A DNA stretch of 64,000 nucleotides from Methanomassiliicoccales archaeon PtaU1.Bin124 (lineage in GTDB: Archaea; Thermoplasmatota; Thermoplasmata; Methanomassiliicoccales; UBA472), in the NCBI GenBank assembly GCA_002067865.1, contig MVRC01000015.1, forward strand, positions 232,944 through 296,943. Reading direction: 5' to 3'. The position numbers were made by a program, and so were the translations under genes. Below the pieces are notes generated by a model. It had not been told where the DNA came from and searched no databases. It saw nothing but the letters and a program-made list of their open reading frames with translations. This document shows positions 47,713-55,828 of this stretch, piece by piece. How positions within the stretch are numbered: the stretch's first letter is position 1; every line of letters starts with the position of its first letter.

Positions 47713-50700
47713 ATGTCGGAAAAGACAGGTTCCGTTTTGGTGGTAGGAGGAGGCATTGCCGGAGTTCAGACAGCCCTCGATCTGGCTGAATCCGGGTTCA
47801 AGGTCTACCTCGCCGAGAGAAAACCGAGCATCGGTGGTGTGATGGCACAACTGGACAAGACGTTCCCCACGAACGACTGTTCCATGTGCATCTTGTCCCC
47901 GAAGCTTGTTGAGGCTGCAAGGCACCCCATGATCAGCATGATGACCTTGACCGAGGTCATGGCGGTCGAGGGTGAGGCGGGAGATTTCACCGTCACCATG
48001 AAGAAGCACCCCAGGTACGTCCGTGAGGACCGCTGCGTGGGTTGCGGGCTTTGCGCCGAGAAGTGCCCGTCCAAGGCGCCCAGCGAGTATGAGGTCGGAA
48101 TGGTCAACCGCAAGGCGATATTCGTCCCCTATGCGCAGGCCGTCCCGATGAAGTACTCCATCGATGCCAACAAGTGCTTGTGGCTCACCAAGCAGAGGTG
48201 CGGTAACTGTAAGAAGGTCTGCCCCGCCGATGCGGTCGACTATGAGCAGAAGGAGGTCATCGAGAAGCTGAACGTCGGGTCCGTTGTCGTTGCACCGGGC
48301 TTCGAGGCCTTCGACCCCCGCGTAAAGCGGGAGTATGGATATGGCGACTTCAAGAACGTCGTCACCTCCCTCGAGTTCGAAAGGATCCTGAGCGCCACCG
48401 GTCCCTACCAGGGACATGTCGTGCGCCCGACCGACCACAAGACCCCGAAGAAGATCGCATTCATCCAGTGTGTCGGTTCCCGTGACGAGAAGGTAGGCAA
48501 CCCCTACTGTTCCTCCGTCTGCTGCATGTACGCCCTGAAGCAGGCGAACATCGCCCAGGAGCACACCAGCGGCCTGGAGTCCCATATCTTCTTCATGGAC
48601 ATCCGTGCCTTTGGCAAGGAGTTCGAGGACTACCGCGCCAGGGCAGAGACCGAGTACGGCATCAAAATGTATCGCGGTACCCGCGTCGCATCTGTAGATG
48701 AGGACCCGGAGACCAAGGACCTGACCCTGCGCTACAGCGTTGGAACGGACATCTCCGAGCAGAAGTTCGACATGGTCATCCTGTCCGTCGGTCTTGAGCC
48801 CCCAGCGTCGGCAAAGGACCTGTCCGACCGCCTCGGCATCAAGCTGAATCCGTATGGCTTCTGCCAGACCGGCATCTACAGTCCGCTCGAGACCACCCGC
48901 CCCGGTATCTATGTGTCCGGTGCGTTCAGCAGCCCCAAGGACATCCCGACCACCGTGGCCGAGGCATCCGGGGCTGCGTCCAAGGCAGGCAAGCATGTGT
49001 ACGAGAACCGCATCCAGATCGACGAGGTCGTGAAGGAGATCCCCGAGACCGATGTGAAGGGACAGGAGCCCCGCATCGGTGTGTTCGTCTGTGACTGTGG
49101 CATCAACATCCGCGGCACCGTCGACGTCCCCTCGGTGGTGGAGTATGCAAAGACCCTGCCGAACGTGGTCTTCGCCGAGGAGAACAAGTACACCTGCTCC
49201 GCAGATTCCCAGGAACTGATCAAGAAGAAGATCAAGGAGCACAACCTGAACCGCGTGGTCGTTGCGTCCTGCACGCCGCGTACCCACGAGGCGCTGTTCC
49301 AGAGCACCATCAAGGAGGCCGGACTGAACATGTACCTGTTCGAGATGGCCAACATCCGTGACCAGTGCTCCTGGATCCACATGCACGAGCCCGAGAAGGC
49401 CACCGCCAAGTCCAAGGACCTGGTGCGCATGGCCGTCGCGAAGTCCAGGTTCCTCGAGCCCCTGACCAAGAGCAAGCTGGGCGTGACCCACTCCGCCATC
49501 GTCGTCGGTGGCGGTCTGGCAGGCATGACCTCCGCCATGGACATCACCGCACAGGGATTCCATGTCGACCTCATCGAGAGGAGCAACGATCTCGGTGGCA
49601 GGCTGGCTAAGCTGTACACCGCCGAGGACGGAGTCTCCCCGAGGAAGTACATGAACGACCTCATCGAGAGGGTCCGCTCCAACGACAAGATCACCGTCTA
49701 CATGAACTCCGAGCTGGAGGACGTGGCCGGCTTCGTAGGCAACTACAAGGTCAAGGTCAAGACCCCCGAGGGACAGAAGGAACTGGACACCGGCGCCATC
49801 GTTGTGGCGGTCGGCGGACAGGAATACACCCCCAAGGAGTACATGTACGGCAAGGAAAAGAACGTCATCACCGCCAACGAGCTGGAGGAGAAGCTTTCCC
49901 ACGGCGCCCTAAACGCCAAGAAGGTAGCGTTCATCCAGTGCGTCGGGTCCCGCAACAAGGAAGTCCCGTACTGCAGCCGTGTCTGCTGCTCCAAGGCCCT
50001 GAAGAACGCCATCGAGATCAAGAAGAAGAGCCCCTCCACCGAGGTGTTCATCTTCCACAAGGACATCCGTTCCTACGGATTCCGCGAGCTGCTGTACAAG
50101 CAGGCCGGGGAGCTCGGTGTGAAGTTCGTCAGGTTCCCGGAGAACAAGGACCCCGAGCTGAGCAAGGTCGGGGAACACCTGCAGCTGGTCGCTGACGATG
50201 TCGTCCTGGGTGAGAAGATCATGTTCAGGCCGGACCTGCTGGTGCTGAGCACCGGTACCCGCCCGAACCCGGACAACGAGCACCTGGCCAAGATGGTCAA
50301 GGTGCCTCTGTCCAAGGACGGCTACTTCCTCGAGGCGCACATGAAGCTGCGCCCGGTGGACTTCGCCACCAACGGTGTATACCTCGCCGGTATCGCCCAC
50401 TGGCCCAAGTTCATCGATGAGACCATCGCTCAGGCGTCCGGTGCAGCCTCTCGCGCCATGACCATCATCTCCAAGGAGTTCCTGGAGACCCAGGGTATCA
50501 TCGCTGCGGTCAACGACATGGTCTGCGACGGTTGTGGTGTCTGTGAGCCGGTCTGCGAGTACCGCGCCATCACCATCGTCGGATCCGATGCAAAGGACCC
50601 GTCGAAGCTGAAGGCCGTGGTCAACGAGGGCCTGTGCATGGGATGCGGCACCTGTGTGGCCGCCTGCCCGTCCGGAGCCCTGGAGCAGAAGGGCTTCAAG

Positions 50701-50754
50701 ACCAACCAGATCCTGGCTCAGATCGATGCCTCGCTTGAGGGGGGTGCGAAGTAA
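47713..50754 (+). CDS. hdrA: HdrA with an additional N-terminal FAD/ferredoxin module (electron-bifurcating heterodisulfide reductase)
   Basis: HdrA carries the flavin that bifurcates electrons from H2 (through MvhADG) to ferredoxin and to HdrBC for CoM-S-S-CoB reduction. At 1013 residues this is much longer than classical HdrA (about 650). Residues 454-1013 resemble a complete HdrA: GVFVCDCGINIRG start, SCTPRTHE, FAD motif GGGLAGMTSA near 599, and two C-terminal [4Fe-4S] motifs from 938 and 975. In front is a second HdrA-like half (1-450) with GGGIAG at 12-17, DCSMC near 55-58 and two more ferredoxin motifs near 108 and 163. Two FADs and at least five FeS clusters are likely. Cysteine, not selenocysteine, is used throughout. 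It overlaps mvhD by one base. Confidence 0.92.
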   Translation: MSEKTGSVLVVGGGIAGVQTALDLAESGFKVYLAERKPSIGGVMAQLDKTFPTNDCSMCILSPKLVEAARHPMISMMTLTEVMAVEGEAGDFTVTMKKHPRYVREDRCVGCGLCAEKCPSKAPSEYEVGMVNRKAIFVPYAQAVPMKYSIDANKCLWLTKQRCGNCKKVCPADAVDYEQKEVIEKLNVGSVVVAPGFEAFDPRVKREYGYGDFKNVVTSLEFERILSATGPYQGHVVRPTDHKTPKKIAFIQCVGSRDEKVGNPYCSSVCCMYALKQANIAQEHTSGLESHIFFMDIRAFGKEFEDYRARAETEYGIKMYRGTRVASVDEDPETKDLTLRYSVGTDISEQKFDMVILSVGLEPPASAKDLSDRLGIKLNPYGFCQTGIYSPLETTRPGIYVSGAFSSPKDIPTTVAEASGAASKAGKHVYENRIQIDEVVKEIPETDVKGQEPRIGVFVCDCGINIRGTVDVPSVVEYAKTLPNVVFAEENKYTCSADSQELIKKKIKEHNLNRVVVASCTPRTHEALFQSTIKEAGLNMYLFEMANIRDQCSWIHMHEPEKATAKSKDLVRMAVAKSRFLEPLTKSKLGVTHSAIVVGGGLAGMTSAMDITAQGFHVDLIERSNDLGGRLAKLYTAEDGVSPRKYMNDLIERVRSNDKITVYMNSELEDVAGFVGNYKVKVKTPEGQKELDTGAIVVAVGGQEYTPKEYMYGKEKNVITANELEEKLSHGALNAKKVAFIQCVGSRNKEVPYCSRVCCSKALKNAIEIKKKSPSTEVFIFHKDIRSYGFRELLYKQAGELGVKFVRFPENKDPELSKVGEHLQLVADDVVLGEKIMFRPDLLVLSTGTRPNPDNEHLAKMVKVPLSKDGYFLEAHMKLRPVDFATNGVYLAGIAHWPKFIDETIAQASGAASRAMTIISKEFLETQGIIAAVNDMVCDGCGVCEPVCEYRAITIVGSDAKDPSKLKAVVNEGLCMGCGTCVAACPSGALEQKGFKTNQILAQIDASLEGGAK

Positions 50755-51212
50755 TGTCCGCCCCACAGGCCGCACATGCTGAGCCCAAGGCAGCCGCCGA
50801 GGGCGAGTGGGAGCCGAAGCTGATCGTCTTCTGCTGCAACTGGTGCTCGTATGCCGGGGCAGACCTGGCCGGCGTCAGCCGCCTGCAGATGCCCACCAAC
50901 TTCCGCGTCATCCGCACCATGTGCTCGGCGCGTGTCGACCCAGAGTTCGTGCTGCGCGCGTTCGCCTCCGGGGCGGACGGCGTGCTCGTCCTGGGATGCC
51001 ACCCGGCAGACTGCCACTACATCGGTGGCAACTACCGTACCCGCCGCAGGATCGCCCTGCTGAGGGTGTTGCTGGAGCAGTACGGATTCAACCCAGACCG
51101 CCTGAAGCTGGAATGGGTGTCCGCCTCCGAGGGAGCGAAGTTCCAGAAGACCATCAAGGAGTTCAACGAGACCGTAAAGGAGCTCGGCCCGAACCCATTG
51201 ACCGAGGAGTGA
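50754..51212 (+). CDS. mvhD: MvhD, [2Fe-2S] electron-transfer subunit between hydrogenase and HdrA
   Basis: MvhD links the F420-nonreducing hydrogenase to HdrA. The 152-residue protein has an Ala-rich N-terminal extension of about 20 residues, then IVFCCNWCSYAGADLAG (Cys27, Cys28, Cys31), MCSARVDP and GCHPADCHYIGGNY, giving the five-cysteine pattern of the family. It is coupled to hdrA upstream and followed by mvhG after 16 nt. Confidence 0.94.
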   Translation: MSAPQAAHAEPKAAAEGEWEPKLIVFCCNWCSYAGADLAGVSRLQMPTNFRVIRTMCSARVDPEFVLRAFASGADGVLVLGCHPADCHYIGGNYRTRRRIALLRVLLEQYGFNPDRLKLEWVSASEGAKFQKTIKEFNETVKELGPNPLTEE

Positions 51213-51228
51213 ACAAGAGGTGAAAGAA

Positions 51229-52248
51229 ATGAGCAACAAGATTAAATTGGCCCACTACTGGGGAGCCGGTTGCGGAGGCTGCGACGTTGCCCTCCTCGAC
51301 ATCGATGAGAAGATCCTGGGTGTCGCCGAGATCGCAGACATCGTGTTCTGGCCGATCGCCGTCGACGGCAAGGTGAAGGATATCGAGGCGATGCCTGACG
51401 GTTCCATCACCTGCACGCTCTTCAACGGCGCTGTCAGGAACAGCGAGAACGAGCACATCGCCAAGCTGCTCAGGAAGAAGTCCGCCTTGATGGTGTCCTT
51501 CGGTTCCTGCGCCTGCTACGGCGGTATCCCGGGCCTGGGCAACCTGACCAACCGCAAGGAGATCCTGGACCTGGTATACACAGGCCTGCCGACCTCCGAC
51601 AACGTGGAGAAGGTCATCCCCCAGCCCGCTACCCACACCAAGGATGGAGAGCTGGAGCTGCCGGTGCTGTACGACACCGTCCTCACCCTCGACCAGGTCG
51701 TGGATGTCGACTATTACATGCCGGGCTGCCCGCCGACCACCAACCTGATCAACGAGTTCCTGGGCATAGTGGAGAAGCACGTCAAGGAAGGCGCGCCGCT
51801 GCCCCCGAAGGGTGCGGTCATCGCTTCCCAGAAGACCCTGTGCGATGAGTGCAAGAGGAAGAAGAGCGTCAAGAAGATCGACCGCGTCTACCTCCCGCAC
51901 GAGATACCCATCGACCCGGAGAAGTGCATGCTGGAGCAGGGCATCATCTGTCTAGGCTCCTCCACCAGGGCCGGATGTGGCGCCAAGTGCCTGGAGGGCA
52001 ACCAGCCCTGCCGTGGCTGCATGGGCCCGACCGCTGAGGTGCTGGACCAGGGCGGCTCGATGCTGTCCGCTCTCGCATCCGTCTACAAGGTGGATGAGAA
52101 GGAGGCCCTCCTCACCGAAGAGAACATCGCCGAGCTGATGGCGCAGGTCAAGGACCCCATGGGTACCTTCTACTGCTACACCATGCCGAAGTCGATCATC
52201 AAGAGGAAGGTCGTGGAAAAGAAGAAGCCCGTAAAGAAGGAGGCTTAA
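51229..52248 (+). CDS. mvhG: MvhG, small subunit of F420-nonreducing [NiFe]-hydrogenase
   Basis: The small hydrogenase subunit holds three FeS clusters. GAGCGGCDVALLD (Cys15, Cys18) binds the proximal cluster with GSCACYGGIPG and DYYMPGCPPTT; the later CMLEQGIICLG, GCGAKC and PCRGCMGP motifs bind the others. No Tat signal is present, so the enzyme is cytoplasmic. ATG 51229 lies 7 nt behind GAGGTGA; the in-frame GTG at 51220 overlaps that site. The C-terminal tail is Lys-rich (KKKPVKKEA). Confidence 0.95.
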   Translation: MSNKIKLAHYWGAGCGGCDVALLDIDEKILGVAEIADIVFWPIAVDGKVKDIEAMPDGSITCTLFNGAVRNSENEHIAKLLRKKSALMVSFGSCACYGGIPGLGNLTNRKEILDLVYTGLPTSDNVEKVIPQPATHTKDGELELPVLYDTVLTLDQVVDVDYYMPGCPPTTNLINEFLGIVEKHVKEGAPLPPKGAVIASQKTLCDECKRKKSVKKIDRVYLPHEIPIDPEKCMLEQGIICLGSSTRAGCGAKCLEGNQPCRGCMGPTAEVLDQGGSMLSALASVYKVDEKEALLTEENIAELMAQVKDPMGTFYCYTMPKSIIKRKVVEKKKPVKKEA

Positions 52249-52250
52249 AC

Positions 52251-53762
52251 ATGTCCCCAGTTCTATCCGACGAGAAGACCAAGGCCACGTCCAAGCGCAT
52301 CACCATCGACCCCATCACCCGCCTCGAAGGGCATGGGAAGATCGAGATATTCCTGGACGACACTGGCAACGTCGCGAACGCCTACTGGCAGGTGCCAGAG
52401 CTGCGCGGCTTCGAGAAGTTCTGCGTGGGTCGCTCCGTGGAGGACCTGAACAAGATCACCTCCCGTCTCTGCGGCGTTTGCCCGGGAGCTCACCACTTGG
52501 CCTCCACCAAGGCCCTGGACGGCGTGTTCAACGCCGAGCCCCCAGTGCCCGCGAAGAAGCTCCGTGAGCTGTTCTACTCCGCACACTACGTGCACAGCCA
52601 CATCGCCCACTTCTACGCCCTGGCCGCAGCCGACTTCGTGGTCGGACCTGCCGCCCCCGCCGCCCAGAGGAACATCCTCGGCGTCGTGGCCGCGGTCGGT
52701 GTGCCAGTCGGTGCGGAAGTGATCAAGCACCGTTCCTACGCGCAGAAGTGCCAGGAGATCATCGGCGGAAAGGCCACGCACCCGGTGTGCGGCCTGCCCG
52801 GTGGAATGGCAAAGCAGATCAGCGAGGACGAGCGCAAGAAGATGGAGTCCATGGCGAAGTCGTGCGTCGAGTTCGCGAAGTTCACCCAGAACGTGTTCGC
52901 TGATGTCGTCCTGAAGAACAAGGACTACATGGACATCGTACTGAACAAGGACATCTTCTACCAGGAGACCTACAACCTCGGTACCGTCGACAAGAACGAC
53001 AAGATCAACTTCTACGACGGAACTCAGAAGATGGTCGACCAGGACGGCCACGAAGTGGCCCGCTGGACCGGCAAGGGATATCTCGATAACGTGGTCGAGC
53101 ACGTCTTGCCCTGGTCCTACGAAAAGTTCTGCTATTACAAGAAGGTCGGCTGGAAGGGCCTGAAGGACGGGAAGGACTCCGGTATCTACCGCGCCACCCC
53201 GCTCTCGCGCCTCAACGTCTCCAAGGGCTTCACCACCCCGCTGGCACAGGCGGAGTTTGAAAAGTTCAAGGGAACCTTCAGCGACCTGGGCATAAAGGGA
53301 CCGGTCCACTACACCATGGCAATGCACTGGGCCCGTGTGATCGAGCTGCTGTACGCCGCCGAGATGATGTACGAGCTGGCACAGGACAAGGAGATCACCG
53401 ACTCCAACATCCGCGCCAAGCTGGACACTCCGGGCGAGGGCGTCGGTATCCTCGAGGCACCGCGCGGCACCCTGACGCACCACTACAAGGCCGACGAGAA
53501 CGGCATCACCACCTTCGTCAACCTGGTGGTCGGAACGACGAACAACAACGCCCCGATCAACCTGGATGTCGCCAAGGCGGCCAAGGCCCTCATCAAGAAC
53601 TGGGAAGTTTCCCCGGGCCTGCTGAACATGGTGGAGATGGCCTACCGGGCCTACGACCCGTGCAACTCCTGCGCCACGCACACCCTGCCTGGCCAGATGC
53701 CGATGCGCGCGGTCCTGCGCAAGCCTGACGGCTCTGTGTACAAGGTACTGCAGAACTTCTGA
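52251..53762 (+). CDS. mvhA: MvhA, catalytic subunit of F420-nonreducing [NiFe]-hydrogenase
   Basis: Binds the Ni-Fe(CN)2CO centre that splits H2. The first ligand pair is in SRLCGVCPGAHH (Cys74, Cys77) and the second in DPCNSCATH (Cys471, Cys474). A C-terminal extension of 26 residues after the His is expected to be removed by a maturation protease; neither that protease nor hyp genes are in this window. At 503 residues it has group 3c length. It is the last gene of the operon; a T-rich terminator follows. HdrB and HdrC, needed to complete the bifurcating complex, must be encoded elsewhere. Confidence 0.96.
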   Translation: MSPVLSDEKTKATSKRITIDPITRLEGHGKIEIFLDDTGNVANAYWQVPELRGFEKFCVGRSVEDLNKITSRLCGVCPGAHHLASTKALDGVFNAEPPVPAKKLRELFYSAHYVHSHIAHFYALAAADFVVGPAAPAAQRNILGVVAAVGVPVGAEVIKHRSYAQKCQEIIGGKATHPVCGLPGGMAKQISEDERKKMESMAKSCVEFAKFTQNVFADVVLKNKDYMDIVLNKDIFYQETYNLGTVDKNDKINFYDGTQKMVDQDGHEVARWTGKGYLDNVVEHVLPWSYEKFCYYKKVGWKGLKDGKDSGIYRATPLSRLNVSKGFTTPLAQAEFEKFKGTFSDLGIKGPVHYTMAMHWARVIELLYAAEMMYELAQDKEITDSNIRAKLDTPGEGVGILEAPRGTLTHHYKADENGITTFVNLVVGTTNNNAPINLDVAKAAKALIKNWEVSPGLLNMVEMAYRAYDPCNSCATHTLPGQMPMRAVLRKPDGSVYKVLQNF

Positions 53763-53778
53763 AACCCCTTATCCTAAT

Positions 53779-53791
53779 CTTCTTTTTTATT
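53779..53791 (+). terminator. T-rich terminator of hdrA-mvhDGA
   Basis: CTTCTTTTTTATT lies 17 nt behind the mvhA stop, overlapping the 3' end of the convergent phosphoesterase. Confidence 0.5.
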
Positions 53792-54584
53792 CCCATTTGC
53801 CCCGGAGCTCGGGCTCTCGGATCTTGAACCGCCTTCTGCGCTTCACCCTCAGATTGCCGACGGTTCCTAGATAGACCCCGTCCAGGAGGTAGACCTTGGC
53901 GGCGTCCATGTCGATGAGGTCGCCGGAGAACAACGGCCCCAGCATGCGCGGTTCCTCGAAGTTGACAGGCGATCCTTTGAGGCTCATGTTCATGGAAGGC
54001 ACCATGATCACCTCTTCAGGCAGACGGGGATAACGGTCGGTGCGGAACTGCCTGAACGGGGCGCGGACCCAGCAGCGCTCGGTCGTGTTCGTGTTCAAAC
54101 CGTCCTCGAACATGATGGCTGGATGATTGTGCGCCACGATCAGGAGACGTTGGGCCATCACCTCTTCGGAAGGCCAGGTATGGCCATGCACCAGCCCTAT
54201 GTCCTCCAGGCACATGCCTGAGGCAGGATGGACGACGACGCCGTCGGGAAGCATCTCCTCCAGGTTCGTGTCATGATTGCCACGGACGACGGAAACGGAA
54301 CCGTATACGTCCAAGAGGTTGCGGAAGAACCGAGGGACCTCCCGGTACTCCTGGCGGCTAGAGCCTGGGACCATGTGCTTCACGTCCCCCAAAATGATCA
54401 GCCCGTCCCTCCCCTTCGCCAACGCCAACAGCTCAGACTCCATGCGATGGGTCTGGCTGGGGACATGCACCCCGCCCACCTTCATCTCGTGCTCTAGGCC
54501 GATATGCAGATCGCCCACACAGATGTAGCTCTTCTCACCCAGCAGCTCCAGCATTGGCTTATCCACGATGGGGATGGCCTGCAA
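53787..54584 (-). CDS. Metallophosphoesterase, COG1407-like
   Basis: A 265-residue calcineurin-like phosphoesterase. Metal motifs are VGDLHIGLE, ILGDVKHM, VVRGNHDTN, LVHGHTWP and VAHNHPAI. The C-terminal 60 residues (after FSGDLIDMDAAKVYLL) are basic and family-specific. COG1407 members are predicted ICC-like phosphoesterases, distinct from SbcD/Mre11. The substrate is unknown. It lies 4 nt from another phosphoesterase gene on the same strand. Confidence 0.85.
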   Translation of the reverse strand: MQAIPIVDKPMLELLGEKSYICVGDLHIGLEHEMKVGGVHVPSQTHRMESELLALAKGRDGLIILGDVKHMVPGSSRQEYREVPRFFRNLLDVYGSVSVVRGNHDTNLEEMLPDGVVVHPASGMCLEDIGLVHGHTWPSEEVMAQRLLIVAHNHPAIMFEDGLNTNTTERCWVRAPFRQFRTDRYPRLPEEVIMVPSMNMSLKGSPVNFEEPRMLGPLFSGDLIDMDAAKVYLLDGVYLGTVGNLRVKRRRRFKIREPELRGKWE

Positions 54585-54588
54585 TCCC

Positions 54589-55266
54589 TCACCACCCGTG
54601 AGCTAGACGTTCGGCAAGCGAAGATGGCAGACCCACCTCCAGCACTGCCTCCTGCACCTCGCCGATGTCATAATCGACCCGGACATTCTCGAACTCGCCA
54701 CTGGTAACGTCATACACCAGGCAGCTGGACCTCCTGTCCCCATCCCTGGGCTGACCGACCGAGCCCGGGTTGATGATGACCCCTCGGCTCACGCGCTTCA
54801 CAAATGGGATGTGGGTATGGCCGAGCACCAGCAATCTGGTTCCGGCGCTTTCCAGGAGGTATTGGCCCGCCCTCTCTTCGAATATGTACTCATCCTCATC
54901 ATCGGGGGACCCGTGATGCATGCTCCCAGCCATCTCGCCGATGGTGAAATCGAGCGAGTCCGTAAGACGTTCCAGGTACCTTCTTCCTTCTGGGTCCAGG
55001 TGACCCGCGGTCCATGACACGGCAGAGGCCGCCCACGGGTTCATCCTGTTGGTATCGACGCTAAGGACGGAACGATCGTGGTTCCCCCTGATGCTTACCA
55101 CAGCCCTCCTCCTCAGCAGCTCGATGGTCTCTGAAGGATAAGGGTAATAACCGATCAGGTCACCGGCATTGTAGATGATATCGACCCGACGGTCGTCCAG
55201 CTCTTCCAGTACTGCACGTAGTGCAATGACATTAGCGTGGACGTCCGATATGAAACCTATGCGCAC
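54589..55266 (-). CDS. YfcE/MJ0936-type phosphodiesterase
   Basis: A metallophosphoesterase of about 225 residues with IGFISDVHANVIAL, IYNAGDLIGYYPYP, SIRGNHDRS, SMHHGSPDD and VLGHTHIPF, then INPGSVGQPRDGD. This matches the MJ0936 subfamily, which in vitro acts on phosphodiester model substrates. The frame reaches ATG 55287, but the TATA-like CTAAATCATC near 55308 and the family pattern favour GTG 55266 (VRIGFISDVH). It is upstream of the COG1407-like gene and probably co-transcribed. Confidence 0.85.
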   Translation of the reverse strand: MRIGFISDVHANVIALRAVLEELDDRRVDIIYNAGDLIGYYPYPSETIELLRRRAVVSIRGNHDRSVLSVDTNRMNPWAASAVSWTAGHLDPEGRRYLERLTDSLDFTIGEMAGSMHHGSPDDEDEYIFEERAGQYLLESAGTRLLVLGHTHIPFVKRVSRGVIINPGSVGQPRDGDRRSSCLVYDVTSGEFENVRVDYDIGEVQEAVLEVGLPSSLAERLAHGW

Positions 55267-55331
55267 ATCGATGAATCCCAGGAACATGTAGAAGTAAGTA
55301 GCGATGATTTAGTGCCTGCAAAGGTGAGCCG

Positions 55332-55808
55332 ATGTGGTGGAGAAGGTCTCAGATCGAGCATTCCGGTATCTCGAAGGATTCCATAAAGGAACTGGAAGGG
55401 ATCATAGGGCACAAGTTCGGGGACAAGGCCCTGCTGATCGAAGCCTTAAGCCATCCTTCCCGGAATGCCGAAGGCCAATTCCCTACCTACGAACGTTTGG
55501 CGTGGGTCGGGGATGCGTTCCTATACCACACCATATCCATCCATCTATACGAGGTTGAACCGAACGCCTCCACCAGCCGGCTCCATGAGCTGAGGGAGAA
55601 CTACAAGAAGAACTTGGACCTGGCCAAGATGGACGCAGAGGGTCTGAGGATATCGCGCTTCCTTATCACTGGGAAGAGCAGGGAGGGACAGGAGAACAGC
55701 TCGGGGATGATCGCCACCATGGTCGAGGCGGTCATAGGGGCCATATCGATCGAGAATCCGAAACGGGCCAAGAAATTTATTATTGATAATATTATTAAAA
55801 ATAAATGA
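55332..55808 (+). CDS. RNase III-domain protein without dsRBD, catalytic site incomplete
   Basis: A 158-residue protein with an RNase III fold: LIEALSHPSRNAEG, the signature-like ERLAWVGDAFL (54-64), SRLHELRENYKKNLDLAKMDAEGL-like sequence, and MVEAVIGAISI (130-140). Of the four catalytic acidic residues of E. coli RNase III, Asp61 and Glu132 remain, but the positions of Glu41 and Asp114 hold Ala57 and Thr129. No dsRNA-binding domain follows. It may be an inactive RNA-binding derivative or a Mini-III-like enzyme with changed chemistry. The last 40 bases are strongly AT-rich, unlike the neighbours. Confidence 0.75.
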   Translation: MWWRRSQIEHSGISKDSIKELEGIIGHKFGDKALLIEALSHPSRNAEGQFPTYERLAWVGDAFLYHTISIHLYEVEPNASTSRLHELRENYKKNLDLAKMDAEGLRISRFLITGKSREGQENSSGMIATMVEAVIGAISIENPKRAKKFIIDNIIKNK

Positions 55809-55828
55809 TTTTAATCTCTCGTCCATCA

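Noticed and set aside
47545..49902. A 785-codon open frame on the minus strand opposite hdrA
   Set aside because: It lies antisense to the clear HdrA coding sequence, is a by-product of GC-rich codon bias, and shows no domain or motif.
52263..53681. A 472-codon open frame antisense to mvhA
   Set aside because: MvhA has all hydrogenase ligands; the reverse frame is a shadow.
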